A stretch of DNA of 64,000 nucleotides from Negativicutes bacterium (GTDB lineage: Bacteria; Bacillota_C; Negativicutes; Sporomusales_B; JARLHX01). Shown piece after piece: positions 26,477-34,925 of this stretch; position 1 is the first letter of the stretch; each line of letters begins with the position of its first letter. Below the pieces are notes generated by a model. The model made no database searches. It saw nothing but the letters and a program-made list of their open reading frames with translations, and was not told the origin of the DNA. The position numbers were made by a program, and so were the translations under genes. The stretch covers positions 12,149 to 76,148 of the forward strand of contig JARLHX010000127.1 in NCBI GenBank assembly GCA_031292035.1, written 5' to 3'.

Positions 26477-26780
26477 ACAATTGTTGCAGAAAATCTGTGA
26501 ATTAAAGGACCAGGGGGAGCCGCTGGCTTTGGTGACCATTGTCAGCACCCAGGGGTCGACCCCGCGCAAGGCTGGTGCAGCGATGCTGGTGGAAGCCACC
26601 GGCCGGATATGGGGGACGATCGGGGGCGGCTGCGGCGAGGCTGAGGTCAGGCAGCAGGCCCTCTTGGCGATGGACGAAAAGCGTAGCAGTCTTTATCAGG
26701 TCAACCTGCTGAACGATATGGCTGCAGCCGAGGGCATGGTCTGCGGCGGGGTAATGGAGGTCTTTATCCAGGTAATCTAG
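26469..26780 (+). CDS. XdhC/CoxI-family N-terminal-domain protein (stand-alone)
   Basis: This 103-residue protein consists only of the XdhC N-terminal domain: EPLALVTIVSTQGSTPRKAGAAMLVEATG, then GTIGGGCGEAEVRQQAL and MVCGGVMEVFIQ. The conserved GGGCGE and CGG cysteines are in place. In single-chain XdhC this domain precedes the Rossmann half; here the order is reversed and split. The ATG follows ggagaggtactg inside the previous gene. It probably pairs with the preceding product to make one cofactor chaperone. Confidence 0.85.
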   Translation: MDKQLLQKICELKDQGEPLALVTIVSTQGSTPRKAGAAMLVEATGRIWGTIGGGCGEAEVRQQALLAMDEKRSSLYQVNLLNDMAAAEGMVCGGVMEVFIQVI

Positions 26781-26803
26781 CTGGGCGAAAATGCCGCAAG
26801 GGG

Positions 26804-27589
26804 GTGACCCGTCTGCAGGAACTGTGGGAAAGACTGATTCTCAGTGTGAAGCCGCCGCGGGTTGTGACCATCATCGGCAGCGGTGGTAAAACCAGCCTGA
26901 TGTATAATCTGCAGGCCAGGCTGGCAGCCGCCGGTTTGGCGGCAGTCGCCACGGCGACAACCAAGCTTTCACGCCGCTCTCCTTATGGCTATACTTATAT
27001 TCAAAGCCTGGCTGACGGCTGTGCTGCCCTCGACTCAAGCCGAGAGCCGCGGCAGCCAATTGCTTTGGTGGCTGGTGGAGTGCCAGGTGATCCAGATAAA
27101 GTGGCCGGTCTTCCGCCGGATTGGATTGATAACCTGGCTGAACGGTATATTGACAGGGTGTTTTTGGTTGAAGGGGACGGGGCGGCCGGCAGACCGCTCA
27201 AGGGTCATCTGGGGCACGAACCGGTCATCCCGGCGGCCAGCCGGCTGGTGATCGCTGTTGTCGGCATTGACGCCATCGGTGCCCCCTTGACCCAAGCGGC
27301 GGTTCACCGGCCCGAGCGGATCAGCGAGCTGACAGGCCTATTGCCTGGTGAGCCGGTGACGGTTGGGGTGGTGGCGAAATTGCTCCTGCAGCCGGAGGGG
27401 TATCTCCGCGCCTGCCCTGCCGCCAGTCGGATGGTGGTGTTCATCAACAAAGTCGAATCGCCGGAACGCTGTCAACAGGCCGAAGGACTGGCGGCCCTGC
27501 TTTTGGCTGCCGGACATCCGCAAATCGACGCGGTGGTGATAGGCAGCGTGCTGAAACAGCAATTTCGCGAGGTGGTGGCTGAGTCATGA
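26804..27589 (+). CDS. yqeC: Selenium-dependent hydroxylase accessory protein YqeC
   Basis: This 261-residue protein starts at GTG after gcaaggggg and carries a P-loop VVTIIGSGGKTSLMYNLQARL (GSGGKTS, residues 23-29). TATTKL, FLVEGDGAAGRPLKGHLGHEPVIP and VGIDAIGAPL follow, which are diagnostic for YqeC. It is taken to be a nucleotide-binding factor for the selenium-dependent Mo hydroxylase cofactor; the chemistry is unproven. It is 23 bp from the XdhC N-domain gene and overlaps the MocA-like gene by 4 bp. Confidence 0.88.
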   Translation: MTRLQELWERLILSVKPPRVVTIIGSGGKTSLMYNLQARLAAAGLAAVATATTKLSRRSPYGYTYIQSLADGCAALDSSREPRQPIALVAGGVPGDPDKVAGLPPDWIDNLAERYIDRVFLVEGDGAAGRPLKGHLGHEPVIPAASRLVIAVVGIDAIGAPLTQAAVHRPERISELTGLLPGEPVTVGVVAKLLLQPEGYLRACPAASRMVVFINKVESPERCQQAEGLAALLLAAGHPQIDAVVIGSVLKQQFREVVAES

Positions 27590-28200
27590 TCAGCGGGATC
27601 ATTCTGGCGGCAGGAGAGGCCAAGCGGATGGGGCAACCGAAGCAACTGCTGCTTTTGGACGGCAAGCCGCTTGTCTGGTGGGTGGCGACGGCTGCTTGTC
27701 AGGCGGAACTGGACGAAGTCATGGTGGTTACCGGGGCCTATGCGACCGAGGTGGAAGAGGCCTTGACCGGACTGCCGGTCCGGCTGGTACATAACCCAAG
27801 CTGGGCTGATGGTCAGTCCGGCAGTGTCATAACAGCCGTCCAGGCAGTCGCTGCTGAAACGGCGGCATTGGTTTTTCTGCTGGCCCATCAGCCGTTGGTG
27901 GAAGCGGCGCTGATCAATGCCCTTGTCGATGGGTACCGCCGTACCGGGGCGAAAATTGTGGCGCCTTACTGGCGGGACCGCCGCGGCAATCCGGTGCTTT
28001 TCGAACTGAAGACATGGCGATCCGACCTGCTGGCGTTGACCGGGGACGCCGGAGCGCGGCAGATACTGGCGGAGAATGCCGCTGCCATCCAGCCGGTGGC
28101 GCTGGCAGGGCCAGACCTCTTTTTCGATGTGGACACTCCGGCGGATTATCAGCGGCTTTGCGAGTTGTGGCGAAAAAGAAAGATCGACGGGAAAGAATAA
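27586..28200 (+). CDS. mocA: MocA-like molybdenum cofactor nucleotidyltransferase
   Basis: This 204-residue GT-A-fold nucleotidyltransferase begins ISGIILAAGEAKRMGQPKQLLLLDG, which contains the nucleotide-binding LAAGxxxRMGxxK loop. AVQAVAAETAALVFLLAHQPLV replaces the usual LxDQPLV (here AHQPLV: the Asp before Gln is His). This is a departure in a residue normally used for metal/nucleotide binding. E. coli MocA makes molybdopterin cytosine dinucleotide, and the YgfJ variants go with selenium-dependent hydroxylases. The product probably decorates the cofactor of the downstream xdh enzyme. Confidence 0.84.
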   Translation: MISGIILAAGEAKRMGQPKQLLLLDGKPLVWWVATAACQAELDEVMVVTGAYATEVEEALTGLPVRLVHNPSWADGQSGSVITAVQAVAAETAALVFLLAHQPLVEAALINALVDGYRRTGAKIVAPYWRDRRGNPVLFELKTWRSDLLALTGDAGARQILAENAAAIQPVALAGPDLFFDVDTPADYQRLCELWRKRKIDGKE

Positions 28201-28235
28201 AGCCCTGGAACATGACCGTTCCAGGGCTTGTTATT
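28201..28235. terminator. Terminator between the mocA-like gene and the convergent amidase
   Basis: agccctggaac/gttccagggct forms an 11-bp stem with a six-base loop, followed by tgttatttag. It lies between two convergent stops. Confidence 0.7.
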
Positions 28236-28239
28236 TAGT

Positions 28240-29715
28240 TTACAGGGCTGGGGTGCTGCGGGGCGGTTTTTGGACCGGGTTGGCCTGCTCAAAAGCATAG
28301 GCGATTGTAAATAGCAGCGGCTCGCTCCACGGCCGCCCGAAAAACTCGATACCGACAGGCACGCCACCGGGGGCGGTAGCGGTAGGCGGCGAAAAACCGG
28401 CCGGGAGGGTGAAGGCCGGGAAGCCGGTGACTGCCGCCAGCACGCCGTTGCGTTCGACCTGGGTCTCGCCGACAGGCACGACAAGGCGCTTTTGATGGGG
28501 GTAAACCAGGGCGTCTAGTTTATAGTCGGCCATCAGCTTCATAATTTGGTCCCGCACTTCGCTCTGGCAGACCAGACGTTCGCGATATTCGGGAGTATTC
28601 TTGGCAAGGCCGACCGCCTGGCGGATGTTGGCTTCGATCCCGGGATGGTATTTTCCCGACCGGAGGATTTCGGCCAGCGAGTGGGCCGGCGATTGCGGTT
28701 CGAGTGTCGCGAGGTAACTGTTGAGATCGTCGTTCAGGTCGTGAAGGTGGACGCTCACGTCAGTGACCAGACGGTTGCTGTCGATGGCGGCGGCGATGTC
28801 GATCACTTCCGCTCCTCCGGCCCGCAGTACCGCGATGCTTTCGGCCATGACATTGTTGACATCCTGGTGCTCAGGCTTGGTGCCGAAGAAGCTGTGCAGG
28901 ACGCCGAGCCTTTTGCCTTTGAGACCGCCAGTGTGCAGGTGGTGGCAATAGCTGTCAGGGATGTGACCGACGGCCCAGGCGGTTTTGCCGTCCTGGGGAT
29001 CGTAGCCGGCGATGGCGTCCATAATAATAGCGGCATCCCTGACGCAAAGGGCGATGGGGCCGGCGGTATCCTGGGTGAGGGAGTAGGGTATGATGCCGCC
29101 TCGGCTGACCAGACCGACGGTAGGTCTGAGGCCCGCCAGGCAATTGGCTGACGCCGGCGAGCGGATGGAATTGATGGTATCGGTGCCAATGCCCACCGTG
29201 CCGAAGGCGGCGGCGACGCCTGCCCCAGTGCCCCCGCTGGAGCCGCCTGGTGTGCGGGTCAGGTCGTAGGGGTTGAGGGTCTGTCCGGCGAGGGAGCTGG
29301 CAGTTTCACCCCAGACGGCGAACTCGTGCAGGTTGACCTTGGCCAGGATGATCGCCCCTGCGGCCAGCAGTCTGGCGGTAATGAAGGCGTCTTCGGCAGG
29401 CTGGTGGTCGGACAGGCAGACCGAGCCTCCGGTGGTCACCATATCGGCGGTGTCGATATTGTCTTTGAGCAGCACCGGAATGCCGTGCAGCGGGCCGGTG
29501 AGACCGGTATGTTTAAAGTTTTGGTCGAGTTGGTCGGCGGTGGCCAGGGCCTTCGGGTTTAGCCGGATGACGGCATTTAGTTTCGGGCCGGACTGGTCAT
29601 AGGCGGCAATTCTCTTCAGATAGGCCTCCACCAAGGCCCGGCAGGTCAGGGTACCTGCCAGCATGGCTGCATGGATATCGGCGATGGTGGCGTTGATGAC
29701 GTTGTATTCTTGCAT
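28240..29715 (-). CDS. Amidase (amidase-signature family)
   Basis: This 491-residue enzyme has the amidase-signature catalytic triad. The Lys is in GIPVLLKDNIDTADMVTTGG, and the Ser-cisSer pair is in the LTRTPGGSSGGTGAGVAA glycine-serine stretch and the following TINSIRSPAS. It hydrolyses carboxamides to acids and ammonia. The nearest described relatives include fungal and bacterial amidases of broad range and the amidases of nicotinamide or allophanate pathways; I cannot choose between them. It is transcribed away from xdh, sharing the 29716-30069 intergenic region, and could belong to the same catabolic programme. Confidence 0.9.
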   Translation of the reverse strand: MQEYNVINATIADIHAAMLAGTLTCRALVEAYLKRIAAYDQSGPKLNAVIRLNPKALATADQLDQNFKHTGLTGPLHGIPVLLKDNIDTADMVTTGGSVCLSDHQPAEDAFITARLLAAGAIILAKVNLHEFAVWGETASSLAGQTLNPYDLTRTPGGSSGGTGAGVAAAFGTVGIGTDTINSIRSPASANCLAGLRPTVGLVSRGGIIPYSLTQDTAGPIALCVRDAAIIMDAIAGYDPQDGKTAWAVGHIPDSYCHHLHTGGLKGKRLGVLHSFFGTKPEHQDVNNVMAESIAVLRAGGAEVIDIAAAIDSNRLVTDVSVHLHDLNDDLNSYLATLEPQSPAHSLAEILRSGKYHPGIEANIRQAVGLAKNTPEYRERLVCQSEVRDQIMKLMADYKLDALVYPHQKRLVVPVGETQVERNGVLAAVTGFPAFTLPAGFSPPTATAPGGVPVGIEFFGRPWSEPLLFTIAYAFEQANPVQKPPRSTPAL

Positions 29716-30069
29716 GAGATCACCCTTTCAGCAACTGGAATCAAAATAGGGAGTAGGATGCGTTCTTGTCAGAGGACGAATATACTTGTATTTTACTATA
29801 TAGTGTAAACTTTACAAGATAAATTCCCGAATTGTGGCGATAATTGATTTGACGGATTTTGCGGTTGCGCACAACAGGCTACCGGGGAGAATATTAGCAG
29901 GATTTTGCCAATAGAAATAGAAGAAAGAAACTATATTATTTAATAAAATTGATCCCGGGGCGGCTATGTACGGGAGAAAATAAATTGAATCTTTCCAATA
30001 GGCGTGCCGTCCGGCTCGGGCCGGTTTTCGCGGGTCGTCTATTTTTCACTTTTTCAGGAGGTGGATGAC
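29716..30069. promoter_or_regulatory. Divergent regulatory region between amidase and xdh operons
   Basis: This 354-bp non-coding gap contains two dyads. One is imperfect and AT-rich at 29785-29818 (cttgta ... tacaag enclosing tttac/gtaaa). The other is a TTAGCAG-4-TTGCCAA element at 29894-29911, similar to the operator-like repeat at 33921-33939. A short GC hairpin with four T (30011-30028) lies in the xdh leader. No unambiguous -35/-10 pair was found. The SD of the first xdh gene is caggaggt at 30055-30062. Confidence 0.45.
29894..29911. promoter_or_regulatory. Candidate operator shared with the all operon
   Basis: TTAGCAG-GATT-TTGCCAA matches the inverted repeat TTGGCAG-GATAA-CTGCCAA at 33921-33939, sharing half-sites and the following TA. 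It lies about 160 bp before the xdh operon start. A shared regulator is inferred. Confidence 0.4.
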
Positions 30070-30918
30070 ATGCATAAATTTGAATACCACGAGCCAGCGA
30101 CCATCGGCGAGGCGGCGGCATTGCTCAGGACCTATGGCGATCAAGCCAAGATCATGGCTGGCGGGACCGATCTGCTCGTCCGGTTTCGCAAAGGGGTCAT
30201 TCAACCTCAACATGTGGTGAACATCAAAAAGATTCCCGGTCTCGACTTGATCGCGGCCGGTAAGGATGGCCTGATGATCGGGGCGGCGGTGAGCATGTAC
30301 GAAACTGAACGATTTTTGGCCGGCTTTCCCCAGTACCGGGTGTTGTCCCAGGCCATCCACAGCGTGGCCTCCTGTCAGATCCGCAACCGGGCGACGGTAG
30401 CCGGCAATATCTGCAACGCGTCGCCGGCCGCCGATACCCTCCCTGCCCTGGTGGTCCTCGGGGCCCAGGTCGGCATCAGCGGCGAGCAGGGTGACCGCTG
30501 GGTGGCGGTAGAGAATTTTTTCGCCGGACCAGGCAAAACGGTGCTGATGAGCGGAGAAATGGTCAGTGGCATTTTGCTGCCCCCGGCCCCCCGGGATGCC
30601 AAAGGGATCTATCTGAAACAGTCGCGCCGTCCGCTGGTCGACCTGGCCATCGTCGGCTTGGCCGCTTTTACCGACGGATCGGCAACCAAAATCGCCCTCG
30701 GGTCGGTGGCCCCCACCGTCGTCCGGGCCCAGGCAGCCGAAATGCTGCTGGCCGAAAAAGGTCTCAGCCGGGAAACGGCGCTTGAGGCCGCCAAGCTTAC
30801 GGTTATGGCGGCTACACCGATCAGCGACATCCGCGGCTCGCGAGACTATCGCCTGGCGCTGGTCGAGGTTTTGGCCCAAAGGGCGCTGCTGGCGTTGTGC
30901 GGAGGTGAAAAGGCATGA
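30070..30918 (+). CDS. Xanthine dehydrogenase-family FAD-binding subunit
   Basis: This 282-residue protein is of the CO-dehydrogenase flavoprotein family. KIMAGGTDLLVRFRKG near residue 27 binds the FAD pyrophosphate. SQAIHSVASCQIRNRATVAGNICNASPAADTLPAL near 97-130 is the second FAD motif, and a C-terminal domain follows. The subunit passes electrons from the Fe-S subunit to NAD or another acceptor. The ATG at 30070 follows caggaggtggatgac; the reading frame open from 30004 is rejected. It overlaps the Fe-S gene by 4 bp and opens the xdh operon. Confidence 0.92.
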   Translation: MHKFEYHEPATIGEAAALLRTYGDQAKIMAGGTDLLVRFRKGVIQPQHVVNIKKIPGLDLIAAGKDGLMIGAAVSMYETERFLAGFPQYRVLSQAIHSVASCQIRNRATVAGNICNASPAADTLPALVVLGAQVGISGEQGDRWVAVENFFAGPGKTVLMSGEMVSGILLPPAPRDAKGIYLKQSRRPLVDLAIVGLAAFTDGSATKIALGSVAPTVVRAQAAEMLLAEKGLSRETALEAAKLTVMAATPISDIRGSRDYRLALVEVLAQRALLALCGGEKA

Positions 30919-31391
30919 TGACACCGAAAGCGATTACCATGACGGTTAACGGTCAGACCGAACGGCTGACCATCGCCCCCAACCGCACGCTGCTCAGCGT
31001 GCTGCGGGAAGAACTGGAACTGACTGGTGCCAAACCCGGCTGCGAGGCCGGGGAATGCGGCGCCTGCACCGTCCTGGTGAGTGGCCGGCCGGTCAATTCC
31101 TGCATGATCCTGGCGGTGGAGATGGACGGAGCCGATATTCTCACCATCGAGGGGTTGGGTGAGGGCGGTGACCTGGATGAAATGCAGGAGGCGTTTATCG
31201 ACCATTTTGCTCTGCAGTGCGGCTATTGCACCCCGGGGATGATCCTGATGGGCAAGGCGCTGCTGGCGCAGAACCCCCATCCCAGTGAAGCCGAAGTCAA
31301 GGAATTTATCAGCGGCAATCTCTGCCGCTGTACCGGTTACGAAAATATCGTCCGGGCGATCCTGGCGGTCACCGCCCGGCGCGAGGGGTGA
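30915..31391 (+). CDS. Xanthine dehydrogenase-family [2Fe-2S] subunit
   Basis: This 158-residue protein has two [2Fe-2S] clusters. The plant-ferredoxin-type cysteines are C43, C48, C51 (GCEAGECGAC) and C63. The helical-domain cysteines are C102, C105 (QCGYCTPG) and C137, C139 (CRCTGYENI). All eight are present, so electron transfer from the Mo site should be intact. The ATG-ATG start (30915) sits inside the end of the FAD gene. The Mo subunit begins 5 bp after the stop. Confidence 0.94.
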   Translation: MMTPKAITMTVNGQTERLTIAPNRTLLSVLREELELTGAKPGCEAGECGACTVLVSGRPVNSCMILAVEMDGADILTIEGLGEGGDLDEMQEAFIDHFALQCGYCTPGMILMGKALLAQNPHPSEAEVKEFISGNLCRCTGYENIVRAILAVTARREG

Positions 31392-31396
31392 GATAG

Positions 31397-33847
31397 ATGG
31401 ACCAGTATAACGTGATCGGCAAGAGCATCAAGCGGATCGACGCCAGGGAGAAGGTGACCGGCGCTGCAAAATATGTCGATGACCTCCAGTTCGGCCGCCG
31501 TACCCTCCAGGTCAAGATTCTCCGCAGCCCCCATCCCCATGCCCGCATTGTCGGTATCGACGCGACGGCGGCCCTCAATCTGCCGGGAGTCAAGGCTGTA
31601 GTCACCGGCCGGGACGAAGAAGTCGGCGGCAGAATGGGGCTTTATCTGGCTGACCGGGAAGTGTATGCCAGCGACCGGGTCCGGTTTGTCGGTGAACCGG
31701 TGGCCGGGGTGGCCGCCGAAACGCTGGACATCGCCGCCGAGGCGCTAAAACTTATTCATGTGGAATACGAGGTGCTGCCCGGGGTTTTCGACCCTGTGGC
31801 CGGCGCCAGGACCAACAACTCCCCGCTGGTGCATGAACAGCCCAGTCCCACCGACCTTTGGTGGCAGGGTATGCACTGTCTGGCTGCCAAGCCGTCGGTG
31901 GCCCCGGGAACCCTGCTGCACGATTCTCTGGCCGGGTATAGCTGCGCCCCCTTTATTCATCCTGTGCCAGGCACCAATATTTCCAATCACTTCAAGCTCC
32001 GTAAGGGGGATATCGCCGCCGGGTTTGACGGCGCCGATGTCATCGCTGAAAATATTTTCTATGTGCCCCATATCCAGCATTGCCAGATCGAAAATCACGG
32101 GGCGGCCGCCCTTTACGACCAGGCCGGCAATCTGACTCTCTGGGCTTCCAGCCAGTCGCCCAACGCCGTGCGCAAAATTCTGGCTGAGGGCTTTAAAATC
32201 CCAATGAATAAAATCAGGGTCATTTCCTCTTATGTCGGCGGCGGCTTCGGCGGGAAAGCCGGTGTCACCACCGAAGGGCTGGTGGTGCCTTTGGCCATGA
32301 AACTGCCGGGCTATCACATCCGGCTGGCTCTGACCCGGGAAGAAACCTTCCAGACCACCTTTGTCCGCCAGGGACTGGTGGCCAAACTGAAGACCGGCGT
32401 GACCAAAGAAGGCCGCATTGTCGCTACCGAAGTCGAGCTTTTCTGGGATGCCGGCGCTTATACCGAATACGGGGTCAACATGACCCGGAGCGGCGGTTAC
32501 TGCGCTTCCGGGCCTTACGAGATTCCCCATATGAAGGTCGATTCCTACTGCGTATATACCAATCACCCGGTGGGCGGGCCGATGCGCGGCTTCGCCATGC
32601 CGGAGATTCACTGGGCCATCGAGCAGCAAATGGATATTCTGGCCGAAAAACTGGCCATCGACCCGCTGGAGTTTCGCCTGCGCAATGCCCTGCGGGAGGG
32701 CAGTACGTCGGCCTATGGGGCACCGATGCATGGTGCGACCCTTGTCGACACCATCGAGGCGGTGCGGGAAAAATGCGGCTGGGGGGGACCCAAGCCGGAA
32801 CCGTCTGCGCCCCACAAGGTAGCCGGGCGGGGCATGGCCTGCATGTTCAAGGCCCCCTCCATGCCGCCCAACGCCCAGTCGTCAGCCGTCATCAAATTTA
32901 ACGAAGACGCCACCGTCAACCTGTTGACCACCGCCAGCGATATCGGCCAGGGGGCAATGACGGCCCTGGCCCAGATTGCCGCCGAGGAGCTGGGCATACC
33001 GGTTGAATGGATTAAAACCAACCTGCCGGACACCGACTATACCCCTTATGAGTGGCAGACGGTGGCCAGCCGGATCAGCTATTCAGCCGGGAATGCCGTT
33101 CTGCGGGCGGCGCGGGACGCCAAAAGCCAGCTGCTGGATACCGGTAGCCAGGCGCTGGGCATCGCGAAAGACGATGCCGTCATCCGGGATGGTTGGGTCT
33201 CTGACCGCAACAATCCCGACCGCCGGATCGCGGTGGTCGACATTGCCATGGGTTTTCTTACTCCCCAGGGAGCCATCGGCTCGCCGGTCATCGGCCGGGG
33301 TCAGTTTGTTCCTGAGGGTCTCACCGGCCTTGATAAGGATACCGGACAGGAGGTCGGCGGAGGCAAGGGGCCGGCGCCGTTTTACACCTTCGGCACCCAG
33401 GTGGCTGATATTGAGGTGGATACCGAGACCGGGGAAATCGTCGTCAAGCGGATCACCGCCGCCTATGAGGTCGGCAAAGTCATTAACTGGGAGATGTGCG
33501 TCGGCCAGGTGCAGGGCGGCATCATCCAGGGGCTGAGCTCGGCTCTGTTCGAGCAGCTTATTTTGGAGAATGGCCAGCCGCGGAACAATGATTTTGTGGA
33601 TTATAAAATCGCCACCGCTGGCGATATTCCGGCCATGGATATCATTCTTTTAGAGACCTCGCCCCAGCCGGACGGACCGTTCGGCGCCAAGGGGGTGGCC
33701 GAACCCACTATGGTTCCGACTGCTCCTGCGATCGCCAACGCCCTTTATGACGCTCTCGGGATACGGATCAAAGACCTGCCCATGACTGCTGAAAAGGTGC
33801 TGGCGGCTCTCAAGGAGAAAAAGACTGCTGAGGCTGGTGCAGGCTAA
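31397..33847 (+). CDS. Xanthine dehydrogenase-family molybdenum-binding subunit
   Basis: This 816-residue catalytic subunit has ISSYVGGGFGGKAG near 275 and the Arg-bearing NHPVGGPMRGFAMPEI near 395, both at the Mo site. GQGAMTALAQIAAEELG follows, and the catalytic Glu is near residue 769 in FGAKGVAEPTMVP. The family hydroxylates C-H positions of purines, nicotinate, pyrimidines or aldehydes with water as oxygen donor. Accessory genes YqeB and YqeC in the window suggest the selenium-dependent cofactor form. Substrate specificity cannot be read from the residues I can see. The following all genes suggest a nitrogen heterocycle. Confidence 0.92.
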   Translation: MDQYNVIGKSIKRIDAREKVTGAAKYVDDLQFGRRTLQVKILRSPHPHARIVGIDATAALNLPGVKAVVTGRDEEVGGRMGLYLADREVYASDRVRFVGEPVAGVAAETLDIAAEALKLIHVEYEVLPGVFDPVAGARTNNSPLVHEQPSPTDLWWQGMHCLAAKPSVAPGTLLHDSLAGYSCAPFIHPVPGTNISNHFKLRKGDIAAGFDGADVIAENIFYVPHIQHCQIENHGAAALYDQAGNLTLWASSQSPNAVRKILAEGFKIPMNKIRVISSYVGGGFGGKAGVTTEGLVVPLAMKLPGYHIRLALTREETFQTTFVRQGLVAKLKTGVTKEGRIVATEVELFWDAGAYTEYGVNMTRSGGYCASGPYEIPHMKVDSYCVYTNHPVGGPMRGFAMPEIHWAIEQQMDILAEKLAIDPLEFRLRNALREGSTSAYGAPMHGATLVDTIEAVREKCGWGGPKPEPSAPHKVAGRGMACMFKAPSMPPNAQSSAVIKFNEDATVNLLTTASDIGQGAMTALAQIAAEELGIPVEWIKTNLPDTDYTPYEWQTVASRISYSAGNAVLRAARDAKSQLLDTGSQALGIAKDDAVIRDGWVSDRNNPDRRIAVVDIAMGFLTPQGAIGSPVIGRGQFVPEGLTGLDKDTGQEVGGGKGPAPFYTFGTQVADIEVDTETGEIVVKRITAAYEVGKVINWEMCVGQVQGGIIQGLSSALFEQLILENGQPRNNDFVDYKIATAGDIPAMDIILLETSPQPDGPFGAKGVAEPTMVPTAPAIANALYDALGIRIKDLPMTAEKVLAALKEKKTAEAGAG

Positions 33848-33920
33848 AGCAAACAAAAGGACAACAGGAGATTGGTGTTTTTCCATTAAATTTGTTTTTA
33901 CCGGATTTTTGTGTAGGAAT

Positions 33921-33939
33921 TTGGCAGGATAACTGCCAA
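33921..33939. promoter_or_regulatory. Inverted-repeat operator overlapping the all-operon promoter
   Basis: A perfect repeat TTGGCAG-GATAA-CTGCCAA overlaps the -35 and spacer of the promoter, a position expected for a repressor. A close variant lies at 29894-29911 before xdh. Confidence 0.55.
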
Positions 33940-33949
33940 TACATACTAT
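33921..33949 (+). promoter_or_regulatory. Sigma-70-type promoter for the allH-allF-allG operon
   Basis: The -35 ttggca (33921-33926), a 17-bp spacer and the -10 tactat (33944-33949) lie 35 bp before the first start codon. The spacing is ideal and the sites are near consensus. Confidence 0.6.
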
Positions 33950-33983
33950 ACTAGGCTGAGTACGCCATCAGCGTCAGGAGAAG

Positions 33984-34925
33984 ATGGATTTGGCCACAGT
34001 ACTGAAGGCGGTAGCCTGTGACAGCCAGTGCATCGACCGGCTGCTCCGCCCGGGGTTTTCCGGGCAGGTTCACAGTCTATTTGCCAGGGTAATCAATTTT
34101 TGTGACAGTAATGCAGTTTTGTACAGTCTGGCGACTGCCGACATGGATAATGCGCCCAATACGGTGAGGGTGTTGCTGCCAGCCGATTTTCGCCTGGATG
34201 CAGCCGGGATTGTCTGTGGCGACTGGCTCCGGTCAGGCTGCAATTGTCTGACAATCGCGGAAAAACTGGTTGTGGATGCCAGCGGGGCAGACCGTTGGCA
34301 GGCCTCGCTGCCTCGGTTTCCGGCGGCAGCACAGCTCGACCTTTTGGTCGCCAACCTGGCTGTTTTGGAGGGCGTGATCGCCGCCAAGGGCTGGAGTGGG
34401 GGGCTGAAAGAGGTTCAGCCGGCAGACGGGCAGGGCTTTTCCAGTCTTGTCAGCCGCGAATTGGCCGCACGGGCCGACAGCCTTTTTGCAGCCTTAGAAG
34501 ACAGCGACTTTTCCTTGGCACTGGTTCATGGCCGGTCCCTTCTCGGCCTGGGGCTAGGGCAGACGCCATCTGGCGACGATTTTCTCGGCGGTCTTCTGGC
34601 AGTACTGCAAATGCCGGGAGCTCCCTTCGAGGAAAATTACATAAATTTGGCTAAATCTTTAGTCCAGGAAGCGGCGCAGCTTACCGGCGCCGTTAGTCTG
34701 GCTATGTTGCAGCAGGCAGGGCAGGGCAGGGTCAGGGAGTCGGTGACCGGTCTGCTGGAGGAACTGACAGGCGGGACACCAAACGAGGTTGCCGCCGCCG
34801 CCGATCGGGTGTTGGCGCTAGGGTCGACATCAGGGACCGATATCGCCATAGGCTTGGCCAGAGGATTGACCCATGGGCTGTGGCTGAAGAAGAAAGAGAC
34901 ACAGGAGGACAGGCATGCCAATTAA
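33984..34925 (+). CDS. allH: DUF2877 protein, AllH-like subunit of oxamate-type carbamoyltransferase
   Basis: This 313-residue protein has HSLFARVINFCDSNAVLYSLA near the start and GRSLLGLGLGQTPSGDDFLGGLLAVLQMP near 185-213; the latter is the DUF2877 signature. The E. coli homologue YlbF has been described as AllH, a subunit of oxamate carbamoyltransferase with AllF (FdrA) and AllG. The protein is soluble. An ATG at 33984 is used, with a TTG six bases on as an alternative since the SD caggag is very close. It overlaps the fdrA-like start by 11 bp. Confidence 0.85.
   Translation: MDLATVLKAVACDSQCIDRLLRPGFSGQVHSLFARVINFCDSNAVLYSLATADMDNAPNTVRVLLPADFRLDAAGIVCGDWLRSGCNCLTIAEKLVVDASGADRWQASLPRFPAAAQLDLLVANLAVLEGVIAAKGWSGGLKEVQPADGQGFSSLVSRELAARADSLFAALEDSDFSLALVHGRSLLGLGLGQTPSGDDFLGGLLAVLQMPGAPFEENYINLAKSLVQEAAQLTGAVSLAMLQQAGQGRVRESVTGLLEELTGGTPNEVAAAADRVLALGSTSGTDIAIGLARGLTHGLWLKKKETQEDRHAN

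Noticed and set aside
25697..26780. Frameshifted single xdhC gene
   Set aside because: The two halves are in reversed order relative to normal XdhC and each has its own start, so a simple frameshift cannot explain them.
29785..29818. AT-rich dyad as a confident operator
   Set aside because: The outer and inner repeats are centred one base apart and the sequence is AT-rich, so chance is likely; it is mentioned only in the intergenic entry.
30011..30028. Attenuator in the xdh leader
   Set aside because: The stem is only 5 bp (ccggc/gccgg) with four T residues, too weak to support.
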